DNA of 64,000 bases from JAAYXS01 sp043820985 (GTDB lineage: Bacteria > Planctomycetota > Phycisphaerae > UBA1845 > Fen-1342): contig JBDRDH010000138.1 of NCBI GenBank assembly GCA_043820985.1, forward strand, positions 11,378 to 75,377, given 5' to 3'. Of the stretch, positions 43,156 through 54,300 are shown one piece after another; the first letter of the stretch is position 1; every line of letters begins with the position of its first letter. The notes below the pieces were generated by a model. The model saw only the letters and a list, made by a program, of their open reading frames with translations, was not told where the DNA came from and made no database searches. Position numbers and translations under genes: made by a program.

Positions 43156-44850
43156 ATGCGTTTGTTGACTACCCCCAGGGAAATCGATCTTACGGTCGGA
43201 CAACGGCGGCAGGTTGGCTGGTGGAGATCCGCCAAATCCGCGCCTGCCGCTGGCCCCGAGGCTATGCGCAATGCCATGCAGCATTTGCGCCACCCGGTGT
43301 ATGTGGTTAACGACAACGGTCGGCAAGCCGTTGCCCAGGATGGTGAGGCAGTGCTCGGCGCGGGCGACGATCCAAAACCCGGCTCATATCCTCTAATGGG
43401 CTATGTACCTGTCCTGGCCCCGGAACAACTCGGAGATCCATCGTTCCGTACGGCACACGGACTACGCTATGCGTATATCGCCGGCGCAATGGCCAATGGA
43501 ATCAGCTCGGTGGAGATGGTGCGGGCTCTCGGGCGAGCTGGGATGATTGGGTTTTTCGGAGCCGGCGGCCTGGAATTGCCGCAAATCGAGACCGCACTTG
43601 AACTTACCCAGAGCGAGCCTGGCGATCAACCGTATGGCTTCAACCTGCTATACAGTCCCAATGATCCACAATGGGAAGCAGCCCTGGTCGATTTGTATTT
43701 AAGCCGGGGCGTGCACCTGATCAGCGCGTCGGCCTACCTGGATTTGTCTCTGCCATTGATTCGCTACCGGGTGAGTGGCATTCGCCAACTCCCGAATGGA
43801 CAAGTAGTTGCGCCACATAAGGTTATCGCCAAGGTGTCGCGCGTGGAGATCGCCCGGCGCTTTTTCAGCCCCCCGCCGGCGGAAATGTTGAGCCAATTAG
43901 TCCAATCAGGAACCATTACGGCGGAAGAAGCGCGCCTGGCTAATACCATCCCGGTAGCGGAGGATCTGACAGCCGAAGCGGATTCGGGCGGACACACAGA
44001 CAACCGTCCGGCCCTGGCACTGCTGCCCACCATGCTGGCTCTGCGCGATGAGATGATGTCCCGACATAACTACACTGCCGACTTGCGTGTGGGGGCGGCC
44101 GGAGGCATCGCCACACCGGAATCGGCCGCGGCGGCGTTCGGAATGGGGGCGGCTTACATCCTGACCGGCTCGATCAACCAGGCCTGCCGGGAATCCGGCT
44201 CTTGCGACACGGTGCGTCGGATGCTCGCCGAGGCCGGTCAGGCGGATGTGGTCATGGCGCCAGCGGCGGATATGTTCGAGATGGGCGTGAAAGTGCAGGT
44301 TCTCAAACGTGGCACAATGTTCGCGATTCGTGCCCGCAAGCTCTACGAGCTATACCGTAATTACGGTACAATCAGCGAACTTCCGGCGGCCCAGCGTCGG
44401 CTGCTGGAGCGCGATTACTTTCGTTGCACGCTGGATGAAGCGTGGGAACAGACGCGGAGCTATTTCGCCGCCCGCGACCCGGAGCAGGTTGAGCGCGCTG
44501 ATCGCGATCCGAAACACAAAATGGCGCTGGTCTTTCGATCGTACCTGGGCCAGTCGTCAAATTGGGCGAATCGCGGTGAGCCGTCACGCCAGGTGGACTA
44601 CCAGATTTGGTGTGGGCCGGCGATGGGCGCGTTTAACGAATGGGTGTGTGACACCTGGCTGGCGGCACCCGAACGGCGCGACGTGGTATCAGTTGCGCTG
44701 AACTTGTTAGTGGGTGCGGCAGTGGTCACACGGGCCGGTTGGTTGCGAGCGCAGGGCGTTTCACTGCCACTCGCCGCTCAACGTTTCGCTCCGTGCGAGC
44801 GGCACGAACTGGCTGAATTGCTCGATGAAGATTCCCGGGAGGCCGGATGA
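43156..44850 (+). CDS. pfaD: PfaD-type enoyl reductase of PUFA synthase
   Basis: A 564-residue FMN-dependent protein of the 2-nitropropane dioxygenase-like family, normal for PfaD. It acts in trans as the enoyl reductase of the PUFA synthase. Visible parts are GSYPLMGYVPVLAPEQLGDP, the TIM-barrel start YIAGAMANGISSVEMVRALG, FFGAGGLELPQIETAL, LRVGAAGGIATPESAAAAF and YILTGSINQACRESG, and a C-terminal SFRSYLGQSSNWA-like segment typical of PfaD. The ATG at 43156 follows GGATGG. The stop overlaps the pfaA start by 4 bp. The position ahead of pfaA matches Pfa1 in myxobacterial clusters. Confidence 0.93.
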   Translation: MRLLTTPREIDLTVGQRRQVGWWRSAKSAPAAGPEAMRNAMQHLRHPVYVVNDNGRQAVAQDGEAVLGAGDDPKPGSYPLMGYVPVLAPEQLGDPSFRTAHGLRYAYIAGAMANGISSVEMVRALGRAGMIGFFGAGGLELPQIETALELTQSEPGDQPYGFNLLYSPNDPQWEAALVDLYLSRGVHLISASAYLDLSLPLIRYRVSGIRQLPNGQVVAPHKVIAKVSRVEIARRFFSPPPAEMLSQLVQSGTITAEEARLANTIPVAEDLTAEADSGGHTDNRPALALLPTMLALRDEMMSRHNYTADLRVGAAGGIATPESAAAAFGMGAAYILTGSINQACRESGSCDTVRRMLAEAGQADVVMAPAADMFEMGVKVQVLKRGTMFAIRARKLYELYRNYGTISELPAAQRRLLERDYFRCTLDEAWEQTRSYFAARDPEQVERADRDPKHKMALVFRSYLGQSSNWANRGEPSRQVDYQIWCGPAMGAFNEWVCDTWLAAPERRDVVSVALNLLVGAAVVTRAGWLRAQGVSLPLAAQRFAPCERHELAELLDEDSREAG

Positions 44851-47800
44851 TGAGTAGGCCACCGACAGACGAAAACATGGGAAAGCACCCGCCGATTGCA
44901 ATCGTCGGCCTGAGCTGTCTGTTTCCAAATGCTCCGGGGCTCAAGGAATACTGGCGGCTGATTCGGCGCGGCGAGGATGCGATCACCGATGTGCCCGAAA
45001 CACACTGGTCACTCGCTGATTACTTTGATGCCGATCTCAAGGCTCCGGACCGGACTTATTGCCGCCGCGGAGCTTTCCTGGAACCCACGCCTTTCAATCC
45101 AATGGAATTCGGCATTCCGCCCACCACGCTGGAGGCCACTGACACCGCTCAGCTTCTCGGACTGGTAGTTGGCAAGAAGGCCTTACAGGATGCCGGCTAC
45201 GGCCTGGAGCGCGAGTTCGATCGTACCCGGGCCAGTGTCATCTTCGGCGTGACTGGAACGCAGGAACTGGTTCTGCCCCTCGGGGCACGACTTGGTTTTC
45301 CAATCTGGCAACGGGCTTTGAATGACGCCGGTGTGGCCCCGGACGTGGCCGCGAAAGTCCTCAAGCAAATCTCCGATTCATACGTCGGCTGGCAAGAGGG
45401 TTCCTTCCCAGGCCTGCTCGGTAACGTGGTCGCCGGTCGCGTGGCTAATCGGCTCAATCTGCGGGGCACTAACTGCGTCGTGGACGCGGCTTGTGCCAGC
45501 TCCCTTAGCGCCATCCACCTGAGCATCATGGAACTGGTCAGTGGGCGCGCCGATATGGTGCTGACTGGCGGTGTCGATACCCTCAATGACATCTTCATGT
45601 TCATGTGCTTCAGCAAGTCCCAGGCCCTGTCGGCTAAAGGCGATGCGCGCCCCTTCTCGAAGCACGCGGATGGCACGGTCATTGGCGAGGGCGTGGGCAT
45701 GTTGGTGCTCAAGCGCCTGGCGGATGCCCAGCGCGACGGTGACCGGATACATGCGGTCATCAAAGGTATCGGTACCTCCAGTGACGGCCGCGCGCAAAGC
45801 ATCTATGCTCCTCTGGCCGATGGTCAGGCAATTGCACTGCGCGACGCCTATCGTATCAGTAATGTCGAGCCGGCCAGCATCGAGTTGGTGGAAGCGCACG
45901 GCACCGGTACCAAGGTGGGCGATCTGATTGAGTTTGAAGCGCTCAAGAGTGTCTATAACGAATCCGAGCGCCAGAAACCGTGGTGCGCCCTGGGCTCGGT
46001 CAAGGCCCAGATCGGGCATACCAAGGCCGCCGCCGGCGCGGCCAGTATGATCAAGACTGTCCTGGCGCTACGCCACAAAGTGCTGCCCGCGACAATTAAG
46101 GTTGATGAACCCCACCCGAAGCTGGGCATCGAGGATTCCCCGTTCTACCTTGCGACCGAAATGCGACCCTGGCTGGCCAGCCCCGAGCACCCGCGCCGCG
46201 CCGCGGTCAGTTCGTTTGGTTTTGGCGGCAGCAATTTCCACGCTGTGCTGGAGGAGTACCCGACGGATGATCCACAACCGGCCTGGGATGGCTCGGTCGA
46301 GATCATCGCGCTCTCTGCCTCTACCGCGGCAGAGCTTGAACAGCGTTTGGAAGAATGGCAGGCGGCGGCGAGCGAGGGTCTGGTAGCGGCGGAATTGGCC
46401 CGGCGAGCCAGTCAATCGCGGAGCACTTTCCACGCCACCGATTCATACCGCCTGGCACTGGTCCATGAGCGTGATAAAGATCTCACCAAGTTGCTCAAAA
46501 CCGCCCGCGACGGCCTGAGCAAAATAAGCACGCAACAGGCCTGGAACCTGGGGAACGTGTTTTTCGGCGGGCCGTCCGAGCCAGGTGAGATTGCCTTCCT
46601 GTTCCCGGGGCAGAGTAGCCAGTACGTCGGCATGTGCCGGGACGTGGTATGCATGTTCCCCGAAGCGCACGACGCCGTCGCCACGGTCGATCCAGCGGTC
46701 GCAGCGAAGATTTATCCGCCGCCGGTATTTGGTGAACAGGAACGGGCGCGACAGCAAGCCGCATTGACGAGCACGGATGTTGCTCAGCCGGCCCTGGGGG
46801 CGGTCAGTCTGGCTATGTTGCGCGTGCTGGAACGTTTTGGGATCAAGCCCCACTTCGTGGCCGGACACAGCTTTGGTGAGTTGGTGGCGCTGCACGCCGC
46901 CGGCTGTATCGATGAAGACGCGCTGTGTAAGCTGGCACAACTGCGTGGTCAATTGCTGGCCGAGGCGGGTGGCGCGGATGGCACCATGCTGGCGGTTAAC
47001 GCCCCACTCGAAGAGATCGATCGCGTGCTGGAGGAAGGCGACTTCGACGTCGAGTTCGCCAACCGCAACGGCCCAACACAGGGGATCCTTTCCGGTAGCC
47101 GGGCCGCGATCGCACGCGTGGCCGAGTTCCTTGACGGTAAGGGTTGGCGCACCAGGTTGCTGGAAGTCTCGGCGGCATTTCACAGCCGGTTCATGAACGA
47201 AGCCCAGGGGCGTTTTCGGGCGGCTCTCGACAAAATTCCATTTGCCCACGCCAAGATTCCGGTATTCGCCAACAGCACTGGACAGCCATATCCGCTCAGC
47301 CCGTCCGGCATGCGCGATCTGCTGGCGGATCAACTGACGCGACCGGTCTTGTTCGTGGATGAGATTCGGCACTTGTATGACGCGGGTGTGCGGACATTTG
47401 TCGAGGTCGGGCCGAAGAAAGTGCTGACCGGACTGGTCAATGGCATATTGCAGGGCAAGCCCTACGAGGCGCTGGCGGTGGATGCTACATTCGGCCGCGC
47501 TTCCGGCATCGTTGACGTGGCCCGGGTGGTGGCCTTGATCACCATTATGGGACACGCGGTTGACCTGACGCAGTGGGAACAGACACCGCCGGCTCCGGAA
47601 GCGAGCGGAATGTCGATAGCCTTGCTGGGGACCAACTACCGCATGCCGCACCCCGCGGTGCCGGCAGCGTCACAATCAGATATGGTGGCCGAGAGGGAGA
47701 CTGGGAAACTCGCTATGCATGACGTTGACTCACGCACTGGCGGCCGGACCGTGCCCCACGGACCGGACAAGATCGAACAACCGGGCGTACCACGATCACC

Positions 47801-50800
47801 CGATTTAATAAGTACGGCCGCGGATACGCGGCCGGGACCCAGTTCGAAACCAACGCCGACACCGTCACCCACGGTGGCTGGATCTCCGGCTCAGACACAA
47901 CAAATGCTGCAAGCATTCCAAATCGTACAAGAGGGATTGCGCGGCATGCAGGCCCTGCAACAGCAAACCGCCGCCGCGCATCAACGTTTCCTCGAGGGAC
48001 AACAGCAAGCACACAGCACCATTGAAGCGCTAATGGCCAACCATCAACGCCTGGTCGAGCGAACCCTGGGCTTAACGCCATCCACGAGCGCGCCAGTGTC
48101 CGGCTTGCCGGTTCAGCATCCGGTCGCACCGACCGTGGGACCATCCGCGGTTCCGGAGCCGGTTGCCATCACGGTACCTGCCCCACCCCTCGGCGAGTCG
48201 CTGGAAGTCCGGCCCCCCATACCGATCGCGCCAGCCAATGCGCCAATAACGCCACCGGCTGGACAGGCTCTCACCACGGAGCCGGGTGGCAATGGCGAGT
48301 CCGGCCCACTTGCATCCGCTCTCTTGCAAACCGTCAGCGAAACGACGGGATTTCCCCTCAGCACAATTCATCTGGACATGGATCTCGAGTCTGACCTCGG
48401 CATTGATCGCGTGCGCCGCGTGGAGATCCTGACGGCCTTACGCGCCCGCGTGCCGGATCTGCCGAAAGAACTCGGCGCGCATGCCGATCGCTTCCGAACA
48501 CTCCGCGAGATTGTTGAGTTCAAAAGCGGCCAGACGGGGACTCCCACCGCGGCGGATGCTAGCCAGGAAACTTCCACGGATGATTCGGCTGTGGCCGGCA
48601 CCTCGCGGTCTGACTTCGAGCAGGTGGTGCTTGAGGTCGTCTCCGAGCTGACCGGCTACCCGGCGGAGATGCTTGAGCTGGACATGGATATGGAAGCCGA
48701 TCTCGGGATCGACTCGATCAAACGGCTGGAAATCCTGTCAGCGGTGCAGCGCCGGCTGCCAGAACTGGGCACGGTCGACTCGCAATACATGGGCAGTTTG
48801 CGAACGCTAAGGAACATCCTGGACTACATGGACTCTCCGGCCGAGCAGCCTCCACCTGCCACGGAGCCAGCACCGGCGCGGAATTCCGCGCCGTCGAGCG
48901 AGATCGCGTCCGAATCGACGACTCTGGAGCGGCGCGAGTTGCGGACGATTGATTTGCCAGCGGTTGAGTCGGCCAGACCCGTCGTGGCGGCGGAACATGA
49001 AATCTGGGTAACTAATGACGGTACGGAGTTGGCCGCGACATTGGTTGCACGGATGGCTGCCAGCGGGATACCGGCGCGCGTAATCGAGCCGGCGACAGCC
49101 ATTACTGAAACGCGCGATGTCCCGGTTGGCGGGCTGATCTTGCTGGCTCCTACGAACGCCAGTCAAACAGACCTCGTCACCGAATCCTCACGGCAATTTC
49201 TGAAGCAGGCTTTCCTACTCACCCGGATGCTCGCGAGCGATCTGCAAGCCGCCGCCGCCAATGGCGGGGCGCTGCTGGTGACCGTGTCGCGCCTGGATGG
49301 CTCCGGCGGATTGACCGGCGCGTCTTTCGATGCGGTAGGCGGTGGCCTGGCCGGATTGGCGAAAACCGCCGCCCATGAATGGCCGACGGTATGTTGCCGA
49401 TCCTTGGACGTGGACGCCGACTGGTCCGATTTAGACGGCATGTGCAACGCCATCTCGAACGAACTAGGTACAGACGGTCCGGTCGAGGTGGGCCTGAGTG
49501 CGACCGGTCGGCGTGGTCTGGAACTGGTCATCGAGCCGCCCGCACCTGGAGAACTGCCCCTGGCCGCTGGCGATGTAGTTGTGATCACTGGTGGCGCCCG
49601 TGGAGTGACGGCCGAGACGGCCCTGGCCCTGGCTGAAAGTCAGCGCCTGACGCTGGTCCTGCTGGGACGATCGCCCATTCCAAAGGCCGAACCGGCCTGG
49701 AGTGTCGATCTGGAATCCGAATCGGCACTCAAACGAGCACTGTTGGAAAACACCTCTAACGGCAAAAAACTGACGCCGAACGAACTGGAAAGCACATATC
49801 AACGGCTGATGGCCAATCGCGAGATCTCCCGCAACCTGGAACGCATATCCGCCACGGGAGCAAAGGTGCTCTACCGGCAGGTGGACGTACGCCAGGCCGA
49901 CGAACTGAAGAACGTGTTCGAGGAAGTCAGACAGGTCGCCGGACCGATCCGGGGACTCGTACATGGCGCCGGGGTTATCGAGGACCACCTGATCGCGGAC
50001 AAAACAACTGACGCCTTCGACCGGGTCTTCGATACCAAGGTGCAAGGGCTGGCGGGGCTGCTGGCGGCCACCGCGCATGACGATCTGAAAGTACTGGCGC
50101 TGTTCTCATCGGTGAGTGGGCGCTTCGGCCGGCAGGGCCAGGCCGATTACGCAATGGCGAACGAGGTGTTGAACAAGGTGGCCCAACGGCTGGCTGTCCA
50201 GCGGCCGGAGTGCCGAGTGGTATCGATCAACTGGGGCGCCTGGGACGGCGGTATGGTGACGCCCACGCTCAAGCGCGAATTCATGCGGCAGGGTGTCGGC
50301 TTGATTCCACTGAAAGCCGGAGCACAGGCACTGGTTGACGAACTCCGCACCTCACCGCGTGGCGCGGTTGAAGTAATGATCGGTGTGCCGTTTGACGTGC
50401 CGCCGGAGCAACCGACGCGGAAGAATGCGACCACCCGGACGGTCGGTAATGGCGATATGTCACTGGCGTTCGAGCGGCGGCTGGATATCGACCGGCATAC
50501 GTTCCTGAACTCGCACGTCATCAGTGGCCATCCGGTACTACCGGTCGTGATAATGCTGGAGTGGCTGGGACACGGAGCGTTGCACGGCAATCCGGGACTG
50601 TTGCTGCATGGGTTTGATGAACTGCGCGTGCTCAAGGGCGTGGTATTGACTAACGGACCGCGCGATCTGCGCGTGGTTACTTCGCGGGCCAGGCGTCACG
50701 GCGAGCAGTACGAACTGGACGTGGAGCTGCGCAGCGGAGACAAATCACAGGAAACACTTCACGCTCGTGCCCGTGCGGTGCTGACGGATAATCTGCCTGA

Positions 50801-51311
50801 TTCGCCGACATTTGAGCAGCGCGCTGAAGTGGAGTTGGAGCCATATCCGCGCGACATCGCGGCGGCGTATCGCGAGGTCCTGTTCCACGGGCCCGATTTC
50901 CATGGCATCGAACGTGTGTTGGGCCACTCCAAGCGCGGTATCTCAGGAGTGGTCAGACCGGCGGCGGCACCGACTGACTGGATGAGTGAACCGCCGCGGA
51001 CGGAGTGGCTGGGTGATCCGCTGGTTCTGGACGCCGGATTGCAACTGGGGCTGCTGTGGTGTCACGAGCACCTGGGCGGCATCGGATTGCCGTGTTGCGT
51101 GGGGCGGTACAGCCAGTACCGGTCGGCGTTTCCGCGCGAGGAACTGACCGCGGTTCTGGAAGTGGTCGAACAGGATCCACAGCGGCTGGTGGCGGACATC
51201 ACCTTCACCGACAGCGGCGGACAGGTCGTGGCCCGCATGGAGCGCAGTGAATGGATCGTTAATCCATCTCTGGGAGAAATGGCACAGCGCGGCTCGGCTA
51301 CTGGTGCGTGA
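44847..51311 (+). CDS. pfaA: PUFA synthase subunit PfaA-like: KS-AT-ACP-ACP-KR-DH
   Basis: The 2154 residues hold, in order: a ketosynthase (about 10-450; Cys216 in DAACASSL, His in EAHGTGTKVGD and QIGHTKAAAG), an acyltransferase (about 575-880; Ser675 in GHSFGEL), a Pro-rich linker with a helical segment (about 1020-1065), two acyl carrier domains (about 1160 and 1260), a ketoreductase (about 1430-1810; GGARGVT, Tyr1768 in QADYAMANE) and a PKS-type dehydratase (about 1850-2130; His1890 in HVISGHPVLP, Asp2062 in LDAGLQLG). ACP2 has its Ser1290 (LGIDSIKRLEIL). ACP1 has Arg1188 instead (LGIDRVRRVEIL). Related synthases carry 4 to 9 ACPs. The layout matches Pfa2 of myxobacteria. Confidence 0.95.
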   Translation: MMSRPPTDENMGKHPPIAIVGLSCLFPNAPGLKEYWRLIRRGEDAITDVPETHWSLADYFDADLKAPDRTYCRRGAFLEPTPFNPMEFGIPPTTLEATDTAQLLGLVVGKKALQDAGYGLEREFDRTRASVIFGVTGTQELVLPLGARLGFPIWQRALNDAGVAPDVAAKVLKQISDSYVGWQEGSFPGLLGNVVAGRVANRLNLRGTNCVVDAACASSLSAIHLSIMELVSGRADMVLTGGVDTLNDIFMFMCFSKSQALSAKGDARPFSKHADGTVIGEGVGMLVLKRLADAQRDGDRIHAVIKGIGTSSDGRAQSIYAPLADGQAIALRDAYRISNVEPASIELVEAHGTGTKVGDLIEFEALKSVYNESERQKPWCALGSVKAQIGHTKAAAGAASMIKTVLALRHKVLPATIKVDEPHPKLGIEDSPFYLATEMRPWLASPEHPRRAAVSSFGFGGSNFHAVLEEYPTDDPQPAWDGSVEIIALSASTAAELEQRLEEWQAAASEGLVAAELARRASQSRSTFHATDSYRLALVHERDKDLTKLLKTARDGLSKISTQQAWNLGNVFFGGPSEPGEIAFLFPGQSSQYVGMCRDVVCMFPEAHDAVATVDPAVAAKIYPPPVFGEQERARQQAALTSTDVAQPALGAVSLAMLRVLERFGIKPHFVAGHSFGELVALHAAGCIDEDALCKLAQLRGQLLAEAGGADGTMLAVNAPLEEIDRVLEEGDFDVEFANRNGPTQGILSGSRAAIARVAEFLDGKGWRTRLLEVSAAFHSRFMNEAQGRFRAALDKIPFAHAKIPVFANSTGQPYPLSPSGMRDLLADQLTRPVLFVDEIRHLYDAGVRTFVEVGPKKVLTGLVNGILQGKPYEALAVDATFGRASGIVDVARVVALITIMGHAVDLTQWEQTPPAPEASGMSIALLGTNYRMPHPAVPAASQSDMVAERETGKLAMHDVDSRTGGRTVPHGPDKIEQPGVPRSPDLISTAADTRPGPSSKPTPTPSPTVAGSPAQTQQMLQAFQIVQEGLRGMQALQQQTAAAHQRFLEGQQQAHSTIEALMANHQRLVERTLGLTPSTSAPVSGLPVQHPVAPTVGPSAVPEPVAITVPAPPLGESLEVRPPIPIAPANAPITPPAGQALTTEPGGNGESGPLASALLQTVSETTGFPLSTIHLDMDLESDLGIDRVRRVEILTALRARVPDLPKELGAHADRFRTLREIVEFKSGQTGTPTAADASQETSTDDSAVAGTSRSDFEQVVLEVVSELTGYPAEMLELDMDMEADLGIDSIKRLEILSAVQRRLPELGTVDSQYMGSLRTLRNILDYMDSPAEQPPPATEPAPARNSAPSSEIASESTTLERRELRTIDLPAVESARPVVAAEHEIWVTNDGTELAATLVARMAASGIPARVIEPATAITETRDVPVGGLILLAPTNASQTDLVTESSRQFLKQAFLLTRMLASDLQAAAANGGALLVTVSRLDGSGGLTGASFDAVGGGLAGLAKTAAHEWPTVCCRSLDVDADWSDLDGMCNAISNELGTDGPVEVGLSATGRRGLELVIEPPAPGELPLAAGDVVVITGGARGVTAETALALAESQRLTLVLLGRSPIPKAEPAWSVDLESESALKRALLENTSNGKKLTPNELESTYQRLMANREISRNLERISATGAKVLYRQVDVRQADELKNVFEEVRQVAGPIRGLVHGAGVIEDHLIADKTTDAFDRVFDTKVQGLAGLLAATAHDDLKVLALFSSVSGRFGRQGQADYAMANEVLNKVAQRLAVQRPECRVVSINWGAWDGGMVTPTLKREFMRQGVGLIPLKAGAQALVDELRTSPRGAVEVMIGVPFDVPPEQPTRKNATTRTVGNGDMSLAFERRLDIDRHTFLNSHVISGHPVLPVVIMLEWLGHGALHGNPGLLLHGFDELRVLKGVVLTNGPRDLRVVTSRARRHGEQYELDVELRSGDKSQETLHARARAVLTDNLPDSPTFEQRAEVELEPYPRDIAAAYREVLFHGPDFHGIERVLGHSKRGISGVVRPAAAPTDWMSEPPRTEWLGDPLVLDAGLQLGLLWCHEHLGGIGLPCCVGRYSQYRSAFPREELTAVLEVVEQDPQRLVADITFTDSGGQVVARMERSEWIVNPSLGEMAQRGSATGA

Positions 51312-54300
51312 TGGCGGGAGAACGCGGCATGGGCGTTCGTTCGCCAATCGCCATTGTTGGCATGGGGGGGCTCTTTCCGGGCGCATCCGATCCGGACGCC
51401 TTCTGGCGGAATATCGTAAACAAGGTAAACGCGACGCGTGAAGTGCCGCCGGGACGGTGGATTCTCGATCCGGATGACGTGTTCGACGAACAGCCCGGGC
51501 CGGACAAGGTCTTCTCTAAACGAGCTTGTTTCGTCGAGGATTTCGAACTCGATCCGGAGGGCCTGGACATAGATCCCGAGTTGCTGGGTGGGCTGGATCT
51601 ACTGTATCACATGGTCCTGCACGTTGGGCGTCAGGCTTGGCGCGACGGCGTGACGGACGGGGTGGATCACAGCCGCGTGGGCGTGATTCTAGCCGCGATC
51701 GCGCTGCCGACGGACAGTTCGTCGGCGTTGACGCGCGAGATACTGGGACGCGCGTTTGCCGAGCGGCTGCCGGGGGTAGAGCCCGATCATACGTGCGTGT
51801 CGCCATTGAACAGCCAGGTGACGGCGCTGCCGGCGGGATTGCTGGCGGCGGGGCTGGGATTGGGCGGCGGGGCGTATACGTTGGATGCGGCGTGCGCTTC
51901 GAGCTTATACGCGCTCAAGCTGGCGTGCGACGAACTACAGACCGGGCGGGCGGATGCGATGCTGGCCGGCGGCGTCTCGCGGCCGGAGTGTCTGTATACG
52001 CAGATGGGTTTCGGGCTGTTGCAGGCGCTGTCGCCGTCGGGCGAGTGCCGGCCCTTTGACACCGCGGCGGATGGCTTGGTCGTCGGGGAAGGCGCGGGGA
52101 TCGTACTGCTCAAGCGGCTGGCCGATGCCGTGAGTGACGGCGATCGCATCTACGGCGTGATCCGGGGGATCGGATTGTCGAACGACATCGCCGGTAGTTT
52201 GCTAGCGGCGGATTCCGAAGGCCAGTTGCGGGCCATGCGGGCGGCCTACGAGCAGGCCGGGTGGCAGCCGCCGGCGGTGGACTATATCGAGTGCCACGGG
52301 ACGGGTACACCGCTGGGTGACGCAGTCGAGATATCCAGCCTGCGGGCGCTGTGGGCAGGGCAGGAGTGGCGGGCAGCGCAATGTGCGTTGGGGGCGGTCA
52401 AGTCGATGGTCGGCCATCTGCTGACGGCGGCGGGCGCGGCGGGGTTAATCAAGATGCTGCTGGCTCTGCGAGCGCGCCAGTTGCCGGCTAGCCTGGGATA
52501 TGAAACACCGGCGCCGGGCATTGAACTCGCCGATAGTCCGTTTCGCGTGCAGACCGAGAATGCGCCGTGGGAGCGGCGGGATGAGCAGACACCGCGGCGG
52601 GTGGGGATCAGCGCGTTTGGTTTCGGTGGGATCAACGCGCATGTGTTGGTGGAAGAGTGGGATCCGAAACTGAGTAATTGCGAGGAAGTTACGTCGTTGC
52701 CAGTACGCTCCGACGCCGAGCCAGTGGCGGTCGTGGGGCTGGCGGCGCACTTCGGTGGCGCGGAATCATTGCGGGCGTTTCAGGAACTCGTGCTCAGCGG
52801 CGCGACCGCGGTCGGACCACGGCCAGCCGAGCGTTGGCGCGGGTGTGATGAGTTGGCGGCTCGGCGACTGGACGGGCGCGAACTGCCAGGGGCGTACATC
52901 AATGAACTGGCGATGCCGGTGGGACGGTTCAAACTACCGCCGAGCGAGATCGAACAGATTCTGCCACAACAGTTGTTGATGTTGCAGGTGGCGGCGGCGG
53001 CGCTCGCGGACGCGGGCATGGCGGGGCGTGAAGCCGATGCGCGCGCGGGGGCGATCATCGGCATGGGGCTTGATCTGAACACGTCCAACTACCATCAGCG
53101 CTGGGTGCTGCTGGCGCAGGCGCGGCAGTGGGCTCGGCAGTTGGGACTGGATTTGGATAAAGCGGAGTTGGACACGTGGGTTGCAGAACTTCGCGAGCAG
53201 GCCGGGCCGGCGCTGAACGCGACGCGCGTGCTGGGCTCATTGGGGAGCACGATCGCCAGCCGGATCGCGCGCGAATTCAAGTTTGGTGGCGTGAGCTTCG
53301 CGCTGTCGGGCGGGGAGACCTCCGGATTGCGGGCGCTGGAAGTTGCCCTGCGAGCCTTGCAACAACATGAGCTGGACCGCGCGGTGGTGGGCGCCGTGGA
53401 TCTGGCAGGCGATATGCGCGCGGTCGTGACACGGCAGGCACGGCGGCCGTTCACACGCGCGGGGACTACGCGCCCATTCGATGCGCGGGCCGACGGGCCG
53501 GCGGTCGGGGAGGGAGCCGCGGCGGTCGTGCTCAAGCGGCTGGCGGATGCGAAGCGCGATGGCGATCGGATTTACGCGGTTGTGCGCGGCGTGGGGGCGG
53601 CCGGCGGCGATAAGCCAGATGAACCAAGAGCGCGGACGTATGAATCGGCGCTACGCCGGGCGCACAACGATGCCGGCCTGGCACCGAGCGCGGTCAGCTA
53701 CATTGAAACAAATGGTAGCGGCGATCCGGTCGAGGATTCCGCCGAAGCGCGAGCATTGATTGCCATGGGGCGTTCCACCGATTTGCCGTGTGCTTTGGGC
53801 TCGATCGTGCCAACCATCGGGCAGACGGGGGCGGCGGCGGGGATGGCGGCGTTGGTGAGGGCGGCGTTGTGTTTGTTCCACGAGGTTATTCCACCACTGC
53901 GTGGCTATGAACGGGCACCGAACGGTGTGGAGTGGGGCGTAGCCGGGTATCACATGCCGCGTGAGGCACAGGCCTGGTTGCGGGACCGCGTGGATGGTCC
54001 GCGCCGCGCGGGCGTCAGTTCGATGTCGCTGGACGGCACGTGCATGCATGTCGTGCTGGAAGGGATCGCGCGCGCGCCGGACGCGCACGCCGTGGAGCGT
54101 CGGCAGCCGCTGGGTACCCGGCGACAGGCGATATTCGCGGCGGCGGCAGACGATGTTGACGGTCTGCGGGCGGAGCTGGAGCGGCTGGCGGAAATGCTGG
54201 CGGGGCCGCACAGGTCAAGCGAGGGCGCGGCGCGAATGTGGTTTGCGAGCCAGTCGGAAACCGCGGCCGGCGCGCGGCGGGCGGTGACGTTTGTGTCCGA

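Noticed and set aside
49464..50078. Minus-strand open frames within the pfaA and pfaC genes
   Set aside because: Many such frames occur in this GC-rich region; all lie opposite well-supported synthase domains.
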